A stretch of DNA of 64,000 bases from Allium sativum (lineage: Eukaryota; Streptophyta; Magnoliopsida; Asparagales; Amaryllidaceae): positions 483,103,514-483,167,513 of the forward strand of contig CM060925.1 in the NCBI GenBank assembly GCA_030737875.1. Reading direction: 5' to 3'. Made by a program: the position numbers and the translations under genes. This document shows positions 24,607-36,682 of the stretch, in pieces (the first letter of the stretch is position 1; every line of letters starts with the position of its first letter). The notes below the pieces were generated by a model. The model was not told the origin of the DNA, searched no databases, and saw nothing but the letters and a program-made list of their open reading frames with translations.

Positions 24607-26480
24607 GTTAATAAAGTAGTTTTCCTACAACATCATATATTCGCAAGTTATATATCTCAGTCGAATACACTTGTAGTCAAGACTAAACAAGATTGAAATC
24701 AAAATTCCTACGATTGAAAATCACTACTAGACTAAACTATAAACAACAAATCATATCGCAGCTATCATGGGGGCATGATGTGTATGTGTATGGCTCCAAT
24801 CAATCTTGATTAAAGTGCCTGACCAGAGCTTGTTCAGTATTGATTAGGATTGACATTATATTGCCCTCAATCCTTCAGTGAGGAGTGAGGGCTCAGCATT
24901 CAATCTTGCCTCCAGTTTTTCAGTGGATTAGGAACCCATTTCCTTCGGTGCTCGGTCTCAGCGCCTTTATACTCTCCTGTCGTATGCCCAGGTTAGAGTT
25001 TGGACTCAGCTTTCAGTCTTGTCCCCAAACCTTCAATAGGGTAGGAGCCCATTTACAGCACTTGTTCTCAGTGCCTTTATACTCTCATGTCGTTTGTATA
25101 GTTTAGAGTGTGGTTAAGGTGGTCTCTAATCGTGGTGCACCAATCACGCCTACATTTATACTCACTCTTGAATTAGGAGAGTTTGAGTTGATCAGGTAAA
25201 CGGTCGTATCATTTCCCTCGGCGTTCCTTCTACACCCTAGTTTAAAGAGCGGGATACTTTCGTCCTGAGTGTCATTCTCGAACTCGATTTTAGTACATAC
25301 TCCATGCTTTGCTCTGGCAGATGGAGATTTTTGGGCATGTAGTCGGGTCACACTCGCCGTGGCGTCATTCCCTTTGTATCCGCTTCTAAGGCAAAGATCG
25401 CCTCAAGGATGGTCAGGTCACATCCATGTTGAGTTTATACTCCACCCGTCGAAATCATGTAAAGTTAACGACATCGATCTACTAGGTGGTCATGCCACAC
25501 CTGAATACACCTTTATGTCTTGCCCGGCCAATCGAAGGCTATATATTGCATTTATATTCCCATACATAGACAACACACGTCAAACTCATGTGCATTATCT
25601 TCTTGTCCCCAAAGCTTTATATTCCTCAGACTAATCTGTAGGAGGAATGATTAACATCAAACTTCAGGTACCTACATCATTCATATCGCATGAGTCAGTA
25701 ATGTCAATAACTCAGTAAGCATGTAAAGGTAAAATGCACGATTGGAAAGCAAGCATATCAATTGGGTAGTGCTGCCTCCTCAATTTGGATTTATGTAATT
25801 TGGTGGTCTTGAGCATAGGATCGAACCATATAGGTGGGCAAGCCGTGTCCATCTAGAGTCATATTCTGACCTTACAATGCAAAGTTCAATGCACAACTAT
25901 ACTGAGGTCTTCCACGTGTGAGCCAAGGAGTGGATGGTCATCTCGGATCCACCTTGAGCTATACAACTTTCCTCAGACGGAGGGTGTGGCTTTGTAAACG
26001 AGAATTTCAGTCATGCTTGTTATCGTATTGCTCCATGACCCTGATGAGGTCGCATCTTCTTTGAATCGCCTTCTTGGCCCCATGCCAAGGGCAAGGATTG
26101 AGTGTCAGGTAGTCATGTCTGTACCGCTAATGGCTGCACATCATCAGATTGGTGCTAGGACGATAATTGGAAGGAGAACAATAGATCCATGCTTATAGAA
26201 ATTTTGTGCTTTCCATTCTAGGAAGTAGGATATGGTTGCGAGGGAGATAGTCACGTATTATCCATCTGCAGATATGCATTCAGTCCCACATCGGGAATAA
26301 GAGCTGACGGTGGACAATCAATCAACATCCAAGCTTAAGTGTTCCAAACCTTTGACTCGCCAATCTTCGGGTAAGACTGAGGCAGTCGATCATGCAAGGT
26401 AGTGTTGCATCAGCTTGGGAATGGATAGTGGAATCATGAGCAATCCATGCTAAGATGTCCGAGTTGCCCCCTGTGTCTGG
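24607..26480 (-). other. Tat element internal region, integrase not recognisable
   Basis: By position this should encode the integrase core and then the 3' untranslated region. I could not find the D, D and E catalytic context on the minus strand. It includes a two-copy tandem repeat at 24894-25100. ORFs on the plus strand here are not supported. Confidence 0.4.
24894..25100. repeat. Two-copy degenerate tandem repeat of about 105 bp
   Basis: Copy 1 reads CAGCATTCAATCTTG ... AGCGCCTTTATACTCTC ... GGTTAGAG and copy 2 reads CAGCTTTCAGTCTTG ... AGTGCCTTTATACTCTC ... AGTTTAGAG, in the same order. A weaker third copy may precede them from about 24850. Tandem repeats are known from the 3' regions of Tat/Ogre-type elements. 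Confidence 0.6.
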
Positions 26481-26699
26481 GGAATCAATCAATCAATGAA
26501 TGGTCTTTGAAGGTAGTCAAATTGTGAATCTTCACATTTTGTTGTCAAAATGTTAACCATTAGAAGTCCTATTCGTGTACATCTTCCATCAAGCGGGAAG
26601 TTGGCAAGTGTTTTTGTCGAATTATTCAGGGTAGTGAATTCAGCAATGATATTCGTTAATGTTTTTGACCTTCCAAGGGAAATAAGCAATATCGCCTAA

Positions 26700-26960
26700 C
26701 ATGTCATATCTTATTGCTTTAAGAACGATGGTACGCCTTTCACTTTATCTTGTCGGAAGCGTTCCATGCTGCAGGAAGTTTTTATGGGGGTTATCCATGA
26801 TTCTCTCTCGGGTTCGGTCCCCAACAATGGGCTAACTCCCATCTGATTAATGCTCGGGGATTCTAATGTCTCGATTGGGACCATCTCATCACTTCTGGAA
26901 TGTCGGAGCATGCTAACTTGGTCAGCTTGTCCGTCTTTTTATTTTCTGTTCATGGAATAT
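26700..26960 (-). pseudogene. Tat pol: linker and start of integrase, degenerate
   Basis: The minus strand reads VPIETLESPSI, then ERESWITPI, then FRQDKVKGVPSFLKQ. In Tat polyproteins a V(P)VE.L..PSI segment followed by a WMTPI-like motif joins the second RNase H to the zinc-binding N-terminus of integrase. Spacing to the RNase H upstream (27071-27300) is right. Stops and shifts follow immediately. Confidence 0.6.
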
Positions 26961-27070
26961 GAGATATGTCATAGCGTTCCGATCCATCCAACAGCTCTTC
27001 AACCCGTTCTATGTAAGCTGCGAGTCATGGTCCCTTTGTCTGGAATTCCTTTCGAACCTGGCAAACAATA

Positions 27071-27300
27071 ATCTAAGAGTCACAAAAGATATCCAACACA
27101 ACTACTCCGAACTCCTTGACGAGTTTCAGCCCGACAATCAGAGCCTCGTACTCAGAATCGTTGTTAGTAGTGGGAAAATCCAGTCGTAAGGCTTAGTAAA
27201 TTGACCGTCCTTCAGGAGTTTTTAACACGACTGTGGCGCTGAACCGTCGATCATTCTTAGCACCATTTGAGTACATGTTCTAGGTGCTCGTTTTCATCTT
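27071..27300 (-). pseudogene. Tat pol: second (archaeal-type) RNase H, degenerate
   Basis: The minus strand reads MYSNGAKNDRRFSATVVLKT, then a stop, then ALRLDFPTTNNDSEYEALI, then LKLVKEFG and IFCDS followed by a stop. The family carries YVDGAS, TNNEAEYEAL and a DSQ motif. Here the first catalytic Asp is lost (YSNGA) while the Glu of SEYEAL is kept. This extra RNase H is the hallmark of plant Tat elements and fixes the lineage. Confidence 0.78.
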
Positions 27301-27428
27301 CTAATCCGAGGGGTCGTATTCTTCATCCAATACATGGGAATGGTGAACTCAGAGATGAAGTCGGCTAACGCTGGCCCCCATATAGGCTTATTCGGGAGGA
27401 TATTGAGATCAAACCGGCTCATCTCGAT

Positions 27429-27745
27429 GTTTCATTTAAGCAATCTTCCAAATACTTTAGGTCGCTTCAGGACCTGTTGTAGTGGTTGATTAGTGTATAT
27501 CACAATTAGATGAGCTTGGAAATCAGGGTGGGGTTTTCTTGAAGCGATCAACAGGTTGTAATCGAGCTTCTCAATCTTTGGGTAGTTGCGCTTTCCCACC
27601 GATAACCTCTTGATTACATAATACACTGGTCTTTGGATTCTTTCCTCCTCACGAATAAGTGCTGAACTGATTGCGTGCGACAATACTACTATGTATATGG
27701 ATATATCTTCGTGAGTCACTAGTTTAGACAACATCGGAGGTCTCT
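27429..27745 (-). pseudogene. Tat pol: first RNase H domain
   Basis: The minus strand reads ISIYIVVLSHAISSALIREE, then RPVYYVIKRL, then ASRKPHPDFQAH and TNQPLQQVLKRP, a good match to the Ty3-type RNase H, including the (V/I)YTNQPL region that ends it. The frame is open for 100 codons. Its upstream half (RT) lies 22.3 kb away at 50047 and above; with the insertion and one TSD removed, the two frames meet in phase, apart from a stop just before the junction. Confidence 0.82.
27741..27745. repeat. Target-site duplication TCTCT, left copy
   Basis: TCTCT immediately precedes the LTR start TGTAACGACCC and recurs at 50041-50045 directly after the LTR end CTTTACA. Confidence 0.9.
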
Positions 27746-28299
27746 TGTAACGACCCAGATTTTTGGCCGATTTATTTTAAATATTTAGTATGGTTTTAAA
27801 TATTGAATTTAAAATATAAATGGTATTTTATTGGGTTATCGATTAAATAATCGAAATACGAGAACTGAAATAATTCAATTCGAAGATAAAACTGAATCGA
27901 AATGGTTCAGATGATCAATATATATTCTATTTGAATATAAACGACGATAAAAGTAATTTATTGTTGAAGAGTTTATTTGTTTTTGAATTTAAATTATATT
28001 AATTTAATATGGTATATACGTTCAAATTAAATTTCAGTATACTGTTTAGTTCAGAATTTCGTTATAACATTTAAACGATAGTGGTTACGTTAAAATAGTG
28101 GTTCGTGCGTGAACCCTGAGATATTTTAAATGGGTAAGATCGAAATCAAATCAAAAATCAAATCGATATCGTTTTAAAAAGGAGAAAAATCTCTTTAAGT
28201 CAAATCGAATTAAATTAAATTATACTTAAAAAATCTAAATCGTAATCTTTTTAAACTCTTTAAAAAGATTTTGCCATGTACTACTGTCTCCCTCCCCCC

Positions 28300-28331
28300 T
28301 TATAAAAAACGCACCCTTCCTCTATATAATC
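28300..28331 (+). promoter_or_regulatory. Likely LTR promoter (two TATA-like boxes)
   Basis: TTATAAAAA and, 20 bases on, CTATATAATCACGC. Both are kept in the other family-1 copies at about 35440-35470 and 44595-44625. They lie about 560 bp into the LTR, so most of the 6 kb would be transcribed leader. Confidence 0.5.
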
Positions 28332-28922
28332 ACGCATAACTCCTCCCCTTATTACCATTGAGTCCCTTAGATTCCAAGTCCTCAAACAAAAAACAAATTC
28401 ATTCTTCAGCCAAACAAAACAAACCCGCTGTTCATCTTTCAAATCAAAGGAAAGGGGGCGAGCTCGATTTTAGGTTTTCAAGTTTGGGAGGGTCTGGAGG
28501 ATCGCGATAGTTACTGTCGTGACATTTGTTGAGGTCTCGATTTCAATTGTTGTCGCAAGTTGGGTTACATTGCGAGATTCAGATAGGGGTTGAGAGGGGC
28601 GACTATCGAGGTAAGGTGGCTCAAAGAAAGGGCGACCGAAGTGGTGGAACCGACGTTCGCAAGTGAGCGAGGGATTTGATGATTTCCAACACCTGTACAA
28701 TGGTACAGGCAGACCAAAGTTGAATTTTTCCAGAAGGTCGAGGAGCGTTCCGAAGGGGAAGATGGGGATCGATTCAATAACAATCTCTGGGGTTCCACTA
28801 TGAAGTCGGCAGTGGGTGAATGAGGAGTTCGAAGCTGTGGATTTGGATGAGTGGTTTTGCGGTGCTCAATTGAATGAAGGCGTGAAGAATAGGGTCTGTG
28901 GAGTTTGTCTGAACAAGGGAAA

Positions 28923-29807
28923 GTGAGTATTAAGGCATGACATTGGCAATACAAAGATAATGGGATTGCAAGTATTGGTCTGAAGGTGACACAACAGTAG
29001 GAGAAACAGTTCGACAATGGTTAAGTGTTTAAAAATGGGAATAAAGGTAATTATTCAATTTAATAATTTTATTGCATTTAAAATTTAATTGATAGCTTGA
29101 ATAAGCATGGGACTTAGTGAATTGGTATAATCATAATTTATAAATACAATATTAAAACGCTAGGGAATGAGGTGAAAGTTAAATTAATTTAGTCAAAAGT
29201 ATGTTTAGTTTCTAAATTAGTTAATCAACTACTGAGAAAATATTGTGTTTAATTTATACAAGGTTTAAATTAAATAGTTAACTAATGGTTAAATGCTTTC
29301 TTAAACCCTGTACAAACCCGGAATGACGATATATATATTCCATATGAATTCATATTCGAGCGAAACTAGAAGCGTCGTGTTCATATGATCATAAGCTACG
29401 CTATGGGACTGGTTGGAAGTGTTTTGAAGCTTCCTAAGATTTTTATCTAAATTTAAGCAGTTGTTTAAAATTGGATAGAACGACGGGAATCATCGAAGTA
29501 AAACCCTAGTGAGTAAATCTCACTCACCTTTCATTTAAAATTATTTTTATTAGTTAAAAATAATTGTTGTTACTTATTTGAATGTTGTTTGGTTGATTTA
29601 AATATATTAGTTATTTACGGTTGGCTATTATATATATATTGGGTTGATGATTGGTTGGATTCCCGCAGTATCATTAGCGGATGCCCGTAGTATCATTAGC
29701 GGATGACCCTACGCCCACGTATATAAGTGGATCCCCTTTTATACTGCGATATCCTGCCTCGAAGCAGGATGGGTATTATTTCTGTTTTCTAACGTATGTG
29801 GATGCAG
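28923..29807 (+). other. Candidate intron in the LTR leader
   Basis: The donor GTGAGTAT at 28923 is kept at 36063 (GTAAGTAT) and 45218 (GTGAGTAT). A CTAAC branch-like word (29789-29793) stands just before the acceptor GATGCAG (ends 29807), and both are kept at 46085-46103. If used, about 885 nt would be spliced out. No transcript evidence. Confidence 0.3.
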
Positions 29808-30094
29808 GGAAAACAGGTTGGAGGTATCCAACTGGATTCCTCAAAAATATAATATCTGTTTGTTTATTTGTTTGCATATATACTGTCATATATGATGAGT
29901 AAGAAAAATAAATAATTGGTTGTTTGGTGTTTAAATATCACTGGGCCCAAATACTGATATTTAAAAATATCATGAAAAAGAATTTCGTAGATTTAAAAGG
30001 AAACTCTATTTTTTTCATAAATAGAAATTTGAAATTTCGAATAAGGAATTCAAATATGAGAAATTCAAATAGAATTTTGAGTATGAGAAATTCG

Positions 30095-30345
30095 AAGGAA
30101 TTTAAATATGGAATTTGAATTCAAAGTAATTTAAATATGGAATTTGAATTCAAAGGAATTTAAATATGGAATTTGAATTCAAAGGAATTTAAATATGGAA
30201 TTTGAATTCAAAGGAATTTAAATATGGGATTTGAATTCAAAGGGATTGAAATAGATTTGAATTCAAAGGAATTGAAATAGAATTTGAATTCAAAGGAATT
30301 CAAATAGAATTTGAATTCAAAGGAATTCAAATAGATTTGAATAAA
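30095..30345 (+). repeat. Tandem repeat of about 29 bp built on TTTGAATTCAAA
   Basis: Five units of about 29 bp (each with AATTTAAATATGG and TTTGAATTCAAA) are followed by shorter related units. The right LTR has a matching array at 46395-46615 with four of the long units. The 12-base palindrome TTTGAATTCAAA recurs in nearly every unit. The AATTCAAAT-rich zone continues in degenerate form to about 30640. Confidence 0.85.
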
Positions 30346-33300
30346 GAAAGTTCAAATGGAGTTAAATATAGAAATTCAAATGTAATTTGAATATAGAATT
30401 CAAATGGAATTTAAACAAAGGAAATTCAAATTTAGAATTTGAATGTAGAATTTTAAATGGAATTTGTTATAGAAATTGAATGGGGTTTGGATATAGAAAA
30501 TTTAAATATGAATTCAAATATAGAATTTGAATATAGTAATCCAAATGGAATTTGAATATAGTATATGAATAAAGAAAATTTGAATATAGAATTCAAATAG
30601 AAGTGAAATGGAATTCGAATATAGAATTTCAAATGGAAGTGAAATAGATCAGAAATGTTATGTTGAAATGGATTTGATATATATTAAAAATATATCAGAA
30701 TGGAATTGAATTTGTTATAAACGAAGTTAAAACGTTTATATTTATAAATATAATTAAAACAAACTCGCCGCAGCGCTGCAGTTCGTAAATTGGCGATTCG
30801 AACTTCAATTGAATATACAGAACTCAATTGAAGTCAAAATTCTTTGAAACAAGAATCGTCAGGACCGATTAGATAATAGTTTTCTAATGGAGGAGAAAAT
30901 TCTAGATTTCGTCGAATAGATTTTGAGTTATATCAAAATCAAATTTTCAGAAAAGCAGCGCCAGAACCATTATAAAACCATAACGGTTTATTTAAATAAA
31001 TTAAAGGATTTTAAGCAAAATAAAAATCCAAATTTCCATTTAGAAATATTCAGATTTTAGTTAGAAAATATATCGGAACCTAAGTGGAGTAATGAATTGA
31101 TTTTTGAAGCAGAAAATCAGATTTTTGATTATTGAATAGAATTAACTAATTTAAATAGTAATTAGTTAATGAGATTTTGAATTGATATTGGACTTTGAAT
31201 AAGTGTATTCGATTTGAAAATTTATATTAGAAATCGAAAAGAAAACTAGAATTGAAATTGAAAATTCAATTTGGTTATGAGCAAGTTAAATATTTTGTTT
31301 GAACATGTTATGTTCAAACAAAGAAGCGAAATAGGCAAAATAGCTAATTAAAGAATAAATGAGCGAAACTGAATTCAAACGATTGGATAGTGTTGAATTG
31401 AATTGAAAACAGGTGAGCATGTGTTAGACAGGTATGGGATGAAGTATATGAAGATTTTAATTTATGCGCCCGACAAAAAGGTACATGTTTAGATTCAAAT
31501 ATGAGATTTTATACGCTGTATCAGCAAGCTGCTTTGCTTTTTCCTTTTCTTTTGGATTGGTGAAGGCCATGGGAGGCTATTTGAAATATCCCGATGCTCC
31601 CGGTACAAGGGAGGTTATGGCGAATTTTTTCGGAAATTTAAGGAGTTGGAATATTTTAAGAAAATTTTGATAGTTTGAAATCAATATATCAATATATATT
31701 GAATACGATAAGGAAACAAATTTAAAATAGGATATTTTAAACAAAAAGGAAATTGATAGGCTGGTAATAGTAAGAGAAACTGATATACGTTAAAATGAAT
31801 AATTGGGTTTTTATAGTGTGTTTATTCAAGGTTAGTGGTTTTGCCGTTTTGAAGTTGAGAATGTTTTCAGTTAAGGTCTGAGAAGTAATTTTACCCCAAC
31901 TTGATTGATTTCATTTTTAATTGATAAATAGCAGGATCCAGTCTCGAAGAGAAGTGTTTGAAAAAGAGTTAGTTGAATAAAATATTTTCGGTTGTTGTAA
32001 CAATGTTTTACACAACATTCGTTTTAACCCAAGTGATAGAATTTTGGAAATATAAAAGTAAATATTTCCTGAGTATAATTAGAGTAGTCGGGAAAAAGAA
32101 AAGTGATTGAAATTGTTTTCAATTGCAAATAGAGATATTTTCTAAATATAGAAAATAAAAGGGGTTGATATTTGGAAACGTTTTTCCAAATGGCGTAAGA
32201 GGCCAAGATGATTATCGAAAATATTTGGTTAACCAATATTGTTAAGGAAATGGAGAAGAGATTCAATTAATGAAATATTAATTAAAGGGCCCAGTGATTT
32301 GTTTGATATGTTGAATGTACACTTGTTTTTATTCGATAGTTAAATCACAGACTATCGAAGTTTTGACCATCGTTGTCAATATGGAGAGACCGGTTGGATT
32401 ATTATCCCTGAACCACTCTGTATTGGCAGTAGCGTTGCGAATCAGATTATATGAAGATAATCGAAGATGGAGTAATGTGCAAGGGCTTTTTCTATTAATA
32501 AAAATTGTGCCTTTGGTTTCGTTCAATCCCAGAACGAACGTATATGGACGAATGTCTAACAGAGTATTTCCAATGATCGCATGAGTTGGTATGTATAAAT
32601 ATATATGGTGGCAACAGATTTATTCCCTTAGCATAATATCCAGAATATTTATGCAAATCAATGAGTGATTAACGGATCTGACAATGTGGCATTCAAAGTG
32701 ACTATGCTATCAATGAATAGAAAGTAATCGTAGCCTCTGGCCTCAACAACCGGGAAATGACAAAAATCGGGCAAGCAACATGGCTTTGTGGGTCGCTCCC
32801 ATTAGGATGTATAATCGCCTATCTAGAGATTCATTTAATTTCTTATTCTATTCGATGTTGTCCCATTCGGGAAACGGTTGTTGATCCCAACCGTTGGTGA
32901 TATACATTCGATACACTCAAGCGAAATGAGTGGTCGGTCATGTGTGGGCCGGGTTGTAAGATGTTCTTGTTGAACCCCAGTGTATCGCCTCAAGAGTACA
33001 CTGATCGGAAGGTGGTCCCATACCTTGTCATAGTTGGAATCCAGTCTCCAATAAGCGCCCTGCAGTTTTTGATTTTATACTATATGTGTAGAGTGTGAGA
33101 TGCAAGCGTTTTGCTATTTGGTTATTTATTTGATGTAGACATTATTATAATACCACTGGATTTTCGTATCAAAGTGTTTTGGGTTATAGTAAGGTAAAAA
33201 CCGTCCATGTTTAAGTGTGAGATGGTCTTACTATTATCTTTTCTTTCGAAAGGATTTTGAAAGTTAATCAAATGGTTGGAGTTTACTCACACCAGTCCCA

Positions 33301-33757
33301 TGACTGACCCAGGGTTTATTTTGTTTGTTTTCTCTAAACTCTTGGGTGCCCAAATTTGTACGGGCAGTCAAGTAGTTGGGATTTTTCAGATTCACTTGGA
33401 AGAGCTGGAAGCAGGAGACTTCACAGTTAGCTATAGACTATCATATATTCCGTTGTGAACCATGTTTGTATCTGGAAACATGTGTTAATAACTGTTCCAG
33501 GAATAACTGATGTGCTCTGATGATGGTATGTATATAAAGTTACTGATTTGTATTTCAAAAGTTATGTTATATAATATATTTTATTCGTTCCGCTGTGAGA
33601 TTTGTCTTCTTTGTTTTCTTCTATTCTAACCTTTCTTTCTTTCTATTCCTCATCCTCTAACTTCTTTCTAATAATGATTTGTATTTATGTACAATTTGGG
33701 TTGGACGTGTGGTGTTATTAGTCAACTCAGATGGTACTGATTTGTGGGCCTTTACAG

Positions 33758-33770
33758 TTGGTATCAGAGC
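33758..33770 (+). other. Primer-binding site, initiator tRNA-Met type
   Basis: TTGGTATCAGAGC lies one base after the LTR end CTTTACA. TGGTATCAGAGC is the standard plant initiator-methionine primer-binding site of chromoviruses. Confidence 0.88.
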
Positions 33771-34864
33771 TTAGGTTGAGCGAATACCTAGGCTTTGGTG
33801 GGATTGTGCTCATTAGAGATAGGGTCAGTAGAACCCTAGAATGAGTTGAGTGTATAAATACGAGAGAGCGTATTTGTTAGTTGATATAAAAGTTGTTTTA
33901 TATTGTGTTGGCTAGTCTGTTGAGTGGTTTATGAATTCTGATCGAATAGTGGGACGCCACGATGTCGATAGGAGTTTATAAACACTTGAACAGAAGATTA
34001 AACACAATATTGTTTTAAAGTGGGTGAATGAAATAATTTTGCCCAAATTTCTATTTTGATATAGAAAGAATAATTTTTGGAATTATTATAAGATATGGAT
34101 GTGTTGGTTGATTATAATCCAACGAGATTATAAAATTGAAATGGTTATTTATAACCAAATAAAATTTGTATGTGAATGATATATACGAATGAGATGAATT
34201 AAAATCGAATTCAACCTAGAATTAGAATTAAGATTTTGAAATCCTGGGATAGTTCAAAAATATTTTCTGAAGTTTATTAAAATAGTATAGCTTTGTTTTG
34301 AAAGGGATTTTTGAAAAAAAAATCATTTTTGGATGGATTCTGAAAGTGTTAAAGCTCTGAACTCACTTCAGTGGCTGGGAAATAATTCTGATGATGACTG
34401 CAGCATTGTCAGTGTTCATTTTCAAGTTTCTAAGTGATGAATTGCTACCTTAGAAATTTTTTGATGGGAATTTGTATGAAAGAAAAGAGGTTTAGTTGAA
34501 AATTCAAATATTTTGAATTTGAAAAGATGATAAATATATGTACATGTTTAAGTGATTTCAAAAGGATTTGAAATGAAAACCCTGGGATTTGGATTCTGGA
34601 AGTGGAATTTAACTTAAGCTAGTTAAATGGATTGAAGTGAATCAATCGACTTGACTCAATTTGAATAGGTTTATTGGAATATAGGTTGGATATAAATCGA
34701 CTGATCGTAGATCATTTGAATTAAATGAAGGAAGACCAAAAGTTTTGGTGGAATTAAAATTTGTTGAAATATGAGGAGTTGAGTTTCAACATAAGCGAGA
34801 TTTTGAAAAGTAATGGATTTGTACCATTTTCCCACCTTAGCAATTTCGAGGACGAAATTATTTT

Positions 34865-34877
34865 AAGAGGGGAAGAA
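34865..34877 (+). other. Polypurine tract
   Basis: AAGAGGGGAAGAA lies directly before the LTR start TGTAACGACCC at 34878, preceded by TTCGAGGACGAAATT. Confidence 0.85.
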
Positions 34878-36668
34878 TGTAACGACCCGGATTTTTGGCC
34901 TATTTATTTTAAATATTTAGTATGGTTTTAAATATTGAATTTAAAATATAAATGGTATTTTATTGGGTTATCGATTAAATAATCGAAATACGAGAACTGA
35001 AATAATTCAATTCGAAGATAAAACTGAATCGAAATGGTTCAGATGATCAATATATATTCTATTTGAATATAAACGACGATAGAAGTAATTTATTGTTGAA
35101 GAATTTATTTGTTTTTGAATTTAAATTATATTAATTTAATATGGTATATACGTTCAAATTAAATTTCAGAATTAATATATATACTGTTTAGTTCAGAATT
35201 TCGTTATAACATTTAAACGATAGTGGTTACGTTAAAATAGTGGTTCGTGCGTGAACCCTAAGATATTTTAAATGGATAAGATCGAAATCAAATCAAAAAT
35301 CAAATTGATATCGTTTTAAAAAGGAGAAAAATCTCTTTAAGTCAAATCGAATTAAATAAAATTATACTTAAAATCTAAATCGTAATCTTTTTAGACTCTT
35401 TAAAAAGATTTTGTCGTGTACTACTGTCTCCCTCCTCCCTTATAAAAATCGCACCCTTCCTCTATATAATCACGCATAACTCCTCCCCTTATTACCATTG
35501 AATCCCTTAGATTCCAAATCCTCAAACAAAAAACAAATTCATTCTTCATCCAAACAAAACAAACCCGCTGTTCATCTTTCAAATCAAAGGAAAGGGGGCG
35601 AGCTCGATTTTAGGTTTTCAAGTTTGGGAGGGTCTGGAGGATCGCGATAGTTACTGTCGTGACATTTGTTGAGGTCTCGATTTCAATTGCTGTCGCGAGT
35701 TGGGTTACATCGCGAGATTCAGATAGGGGTTGAGAGGGGCGACTTTCGAGGTAAGGTGGCTCAAAGAAAGGGCGACCGACGTGGTGGAACCGATGTTCGC
35801 AAGTGAGCGAGGGATTTGATGATTTCCAACACCTGTACGATGGTACAGGCAGACCGAAGTTGAATTTTTCCAGAAGGTTGAGGAGTGTTTCGAAGGGGAA
35901 GATAGGGCTCGATTCAATAACAATCACTGGGGTTCCACTATGAAGTCGGCAGTGGGTGAATGAGGAGTTCGAAGCTGTGGATTTGGATGAGTGGTTTTGC
36001 GGTGCTCAATTGAATGAAGGCGTGAAGAATAGGGTCTGTGGAGTTTGTCTGAACAAGGGAAAGTAAGTATTAAGGCATGACATTGGCAATACAAAGACAA
36101 TGGGATCGCAAGTATTGGTCTGAAGGTGACACAATAGTAGGAGAAACAGTTCGACAATGGTTAAGTGTTTAAAAATGGGAATAAAGGTAATTATTCAATT
36201 TAATAATTTTATTGCATTTAAAATTTAATTGATAGCTTGAATAAGCATGGGACCTAGTGAATTGATATAATCATAATTTATGAATACAATATTAAAACGC
36301 TAGGGAATGAGGTGAAAGTTAAATTAATTTAGTCAAAAGTATGTTTAGTTTCTAAATTAGTTAATCAACTACTGAGAAAATATTGTGTTTAATTTATACA
36401 AGGTTTAAATTAAATAGTTAACTAATGGTTAAATGCTTTCTTAAACCCTGTACAAACCCGGAATGATGATATATATATTCCATATGAATTCAGATTCGAG
36501 CGAAACTAGAAGCATTGTGTTCATATGATCATAAGCTACGCTATGGGACTGGTTGGAAGTGTTTTGAAGCTTCCTAGGATTTTTATCTAAATTTAAGCAG
36601 TTGTTTAAAATTGGATAAAACGACGAGAATCATCGAAGTAAAACCCTGGTGAGTAAATCTCACTCACA
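34878..36668 (+). repeat. Middle family-1 LTR, only the first 1.79 kb
   Basis: It follows 27746-29528 closely from TGTAACGACCC to GAGTAAATCTCACTCAC. There the full LTRs continue for another 4.2 kb, but this copy passes directly to CATTTGGTATCAGAGC, a primer-binding site. The short form therefore ends exactly where an LTR should. The ORFs at 35610-36157 minus are LTR by-products. Confidence 0.85.
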
Positions 36669-36670
36669 TT

Positions 36671-36682
36671 TGGTATCAGAGC
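36671..36682 (+). other. Second primer-binding site, tRNA-Met type
   Basis: TGGTATCAGAGC two bases after the CA at 36668. Confidence 0.85.

Larger units (their letters stand above)
27746..33756 (+). repeat. Family-1 5' LTR, 6,011 bp
   Basis: It pairs with 44032-50040 over its full length, with roughly 2 to 3 differences per 100 bases by eye and a few indels in the tandem-repeat section. The TATA-like words TATAAAAA (about 28301) and CTATATAAT (about 28323) mark a likely promoter. Internal ORFs (28470-29017 minus, 31464-31670 plus, 32024-32584) recur in other copies only because the LTR does, and are not taken as genes. Confidence 0.9.
33757..34877 (+). other. Family-1 internal region, 1,121 bp, non-coding
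   Basis: The complete span from primer-binding site to polypurine tract. No ORF of note and no gag, protease, RT or integrase motif. Only the last codons keep chromovirus pol character: NFEDEIILRGEECNDPDF can be read from about 34845 into the LTR. Its first 230 bp resemble the start of the second internal region (36669-36960), for example the shared TTTTGCCCAAAT. Confidence 0.8.

Noticed and set aside
28470..29017. Minus-strand ORFs recurring at 28470-29017, 35610-36157 and 44764-45311
   Set aside because: They recur only because the LTR recurs. Frames are broken differently in each copy and show no domain, so there is no sign of protein constraint.
31464..31670. Plus-strand ORF with counterpart at 47744-47929 inside the giant LTRs
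   Set aside because: Amino-acid changes are as frequent as expected for unconstrained DNA, the length differs and no family is recognised.
27746..33756. Reading the 6 kb repeat as two separate elements (1.8 kb LTR plus 4.2 kb other insertion)
   Set aside because: Both outer copies carry the full 6 kb, the primer site follows the far end, and the TCTCT duplication abuts the far end of the right copy. The family-2 LTR has the same two-part layout.
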